A stretch of 5,905 bases of DNA from Pseudomonadota bacterium (lineage in GTDB: Bacteria; Pseudomonadota; Gammaproteobacteria; Pseudomonadales; UBA5518), in assembly GCA_963204845.1 (NCBI GenBank), contig CAUJIL010000123.1, positions 1-5,905 of the forward strand, written 5' to 3'. The position numbers and the translations under genes were made by a program. Below are positions 4,651-5,905 of the stretch, in pieces. Position 1 is the first letter of the stretch, and each line of letters opens with the position of its first letter. The notes under the pieces were generated by a model, which was not told the origin of the DNA, searched no databases, and worked only from the letters and a program-made list of their open reading frames with translations.

Positions 4651-5757
4651 ATGAAGTCCGCCATGAGAATGCGTCGCTGGTCCCTCGTGCTCGCCGTCTG
4701 CCTGCTGGTGCTCGCCGTGCTGGCGGGCATCAAGTTCCAGCAGATACGCGCGGCCATCGCCCTTGGCGAGTCCTTTCCCGAAGCCTCCGCGACGGTCGAG
4801 GCGCTCACGCTGGAGCAGAGCGTGGCCGCGAGCCACGTCGACACCATCGGCGAGATCGTCGCGCCCGAAGCGCTGGAGCTGCGCAACGAGCTCGAGGGGC
4901 GCGTGGTGACGGTCAATTTCGCCTCGGGCGGCCGCGTGCGCAAGGGCGAGGTGCTGCTCGCGCTCGACACCAGCGAGGAACGCGCGCGTCTCGAGGCGGC
5001 CACGGCCGGCGCGGCGCTGGCGGAGATGAACCTGCAGCGGCAACGGAAGCTGCTGGCGAACCGCTCCGTGAGCCAGGACCGCGTGGACCAGGCGCGCGCC
5101 GAAGCCGACATCGCGCATGCCAACGTGCGGCAGCTGCAGGCCATCATCGACAAGAAAACCCTGCGCGCACCATTCGATGCCCTGGCGGGAATCCACGACA
5201 TCGAGGCCGGCGAGTACCTGGCCGCGAACACCGCGCTGGTGACGCTGCAGGGTCTCGGCGACTTCCTGTGGGTGGACTTCGGCCTGCCGCTCGCGCAGGC
5301 CAGCATGGACATCGGCGCCCGCGTGGCGCTGCGCTCCGTGGGCACGGCGGGCGAGGGCGTGCATGCTACCGTGGTGGCGCGCAATCCGGCCGTGTCCCCG
5401 CATTCGAGAAGCCTGCGCTACCGCGCACGCCTTGAAGCCTTGCCGGGCATGGTGCCGGGATCCGTGGTAAACGTGCGCGTCACCACCGGTGAGCGTCACC
5501 TGGTCCGGGTGCCCGCGCCCGCGCTGCTGCGTGATGACATGGGCAGCTACGTGTTCGTGCTCGAGGCGGACGCCGACGGCTACCGGGCGCGCCGTCGCCC
5601 GGTCGAGGTCGACAGCGAGGACGCCGACACGGCCGCGGTGCGCAAGGGGCTGGCCGCCGGCGAGACCATCGCCACGCACGGCGCGTTCAAGCTGCGCGAC
5701 GGCATGCGCGCCGTCGTGGGTGAACGCCCCGTGGGCGCGGCGGCAGCGGCGGAGTAG
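4651..5757 (+). CDS. RND efflux periplasmic adaptor subunit (membrane fusion protein, HlyD/AcrA family)
   Basis: This 368-residue protein links an RND pump in the inner membrane to an outer-membrane channel. Basic residues (MRMRRW) precede one hydrophobic segment (about 11-27), an uncleaved anchor or signal. Cys17 lies in LAVC, whose Val at -1 is a poor lipobox. The first lipoyl half is around 80-106 (LEGRVVTVNFASGGRVRKGE). The alpha-hairpin coiled coil covers about 107-168, including MNLQRQRKLLANRSVSQDRVDQAR. The second lipoyl half is RAPFDALAGIHDIEAGEYL (172-190). The beta-barrel follows at about 200-285 and a membrane-proximal domain to the C terminus, with RVPAPALLRDD and KGLAAGETIATHGAFKLRDGM. 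The Ala-rich end is loose. The start is uncertain: ATG 4651, 4663 or 4669 all give a proper anchor, none with a good ribosome site, and GTG 4606 is a longer option. The RND permease starts three bases after its stop. The substrate is not evident. Confidence 0.92.
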   Translation: MKSAMRMRRWSLVLAVCLLVLAVLAGIKFQQIRAAIALGESFPEASATVEALTLEQSVAASHVDTIGEIVAPEALELRNELEGRVVTVNFASGGRVRKGEVLLALDTSEERARLEAATAGAALAEMNLQRQRKLLANRSVSQDRVDQARAEADIAHANVRQLQAIIDKKTLRAPFDALAGIHDIEAGEYLAANTALVTLQGLGDFLWVDFGLPLAQASMDIGARVALRSVGTAGEGVHATVVARNPAVSPHSRSLRYRARLEALPGMVPGSVVNVRVTTGERHLVRVPAPALLRDDMGSYVFVLEADADGYRARRRPVEVDSEDADTAAVRKGLAAGETIATHGAFKLRDGMRAVVGERPVGAAAAAE

Positions 5758-5760
5758 GGC

Positions 5761-5905
5761 ATGGAATCCCCCGCGAAGCCGCGCTTCACCGACCTGTTCG
5801 TGATCCGCCCGGTGCTGGCGGTGGTGATCTCGCTCGCGCTGATCATCGGCGGCCTGCAGGCGGCAAGCTCGATCCCGGTGCTGGAATTCCCGCAGATCGA
5901 GAGCT
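5761..5905 (+). CDS. RND efflux inner-membrane permease, N-terminal fragment
   Basis: ATG 5761 begins a frame that runs off the window after 48 codons. It is the start of an RND (AcrB/MexF-type, HAE1) proton-driven transporter of over 1000 residues. FTDLFVIRPVLAVVISLALIIGG is the first transmembrane helix with its conserved FxDLFVxRPVLA lead-in, then IPVLEFPQIES matches the family 'LPVxxYPxI' sequence that enters the first periplasmic loop. GGAG (5751-5754), overlapping the end of the adaptor gene, lies six bases before the ATG, so the pair is one operon. Six residues (MESPAK plus PR) precede the usual FTDLF start, a minor extension. The rest, including the proton-relay Asp residues in TM4, is outside the window. 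Confidence 0.93.
   Translation, partial: MESPAKPRFTDLFVIRPVLAVVISLALIIGGLQAASSIPVLEFPQIES

Noticed and set aside
4411..5679. A 422-codon minus-strand frame opposite the RND adaptor
   Set aside because: Same artefact: low-information His/Gln/Arg/Ala-rich product, opposite a gene whose lipoyl, hairpin and barrel segments are recognisable.

Overview
The window is 5.9 kb of high-GC DNA. Hand counts over four 60-base lines give about 71% G+C in the ThDP-enzyme gene and about 61% in the nucleotidyltransferase gene. All convincing genes lie on the + strand. A TonB-dependent outer-membrane receptor, an RND efflux pair and a GTAG-type palindromic intergenic repeat point to a Gram-negative proteobacterium. 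A high-GC gammaproteobacterium of the Xanthomonadales or a related order is likely, but this is inference; no rRNA or other strong taxonomic marker is present.

Layout. Bases 2-796 are the 3' end of a TonB-dependent receptor gene that enters from the left and ends with the usual C-terminal Phe. The 135-base gap after it holds an 18-base palindrome flanked by CTAC (GTAG on the other strand), resembling the REP/SMAG repeats of Stenotrophomonas and relatives, and a possible extended -10 promoter. Bases 932-3529 are a tight two-gene unit: a ThDP-dependent carboligase/lyase that reads like benzaldehyde lyase, then a short-chain dehydrogenase/reductase 12 bases downstream. Its Shine-Dalgarno overlaps the stop codon of the first gene. 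Together they could interconvert aldehydes, alpha-hydroxy ketones and diols (or the reverse, catabolic direction).

Bases 3660-4579 form a lower-GC accessory segment. It has a minimal MNT/AbiEii-like nucleotidyltransferase started at GTG 3728, and a 64-residue protein that overlaps its 3' end by 32 bases and has a strong Shine-Dalgarno. A further 53-residue ORF may follow, joined to the 64-residue gene by a GTGA stop/start overlap. A 17-codon ORF with a strong Shine-Dalgarno sits just upstream. This compact overlapping cassette is the most likely place for an undescribed system, possibly toxin-antitoxin-like, although no function is demonstrated by sequence alone.

Bases 4651-5905 begin an RND efflux operon: a periplasmic adaptor (membrane fusion protein), then, after three bases, the first 48 codons of the inner-membrane RND permease, which runs off the right edge. 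No transcriptional regulator, tRNA, rRNA, CRISPR array, transposase or attachment site is visible.
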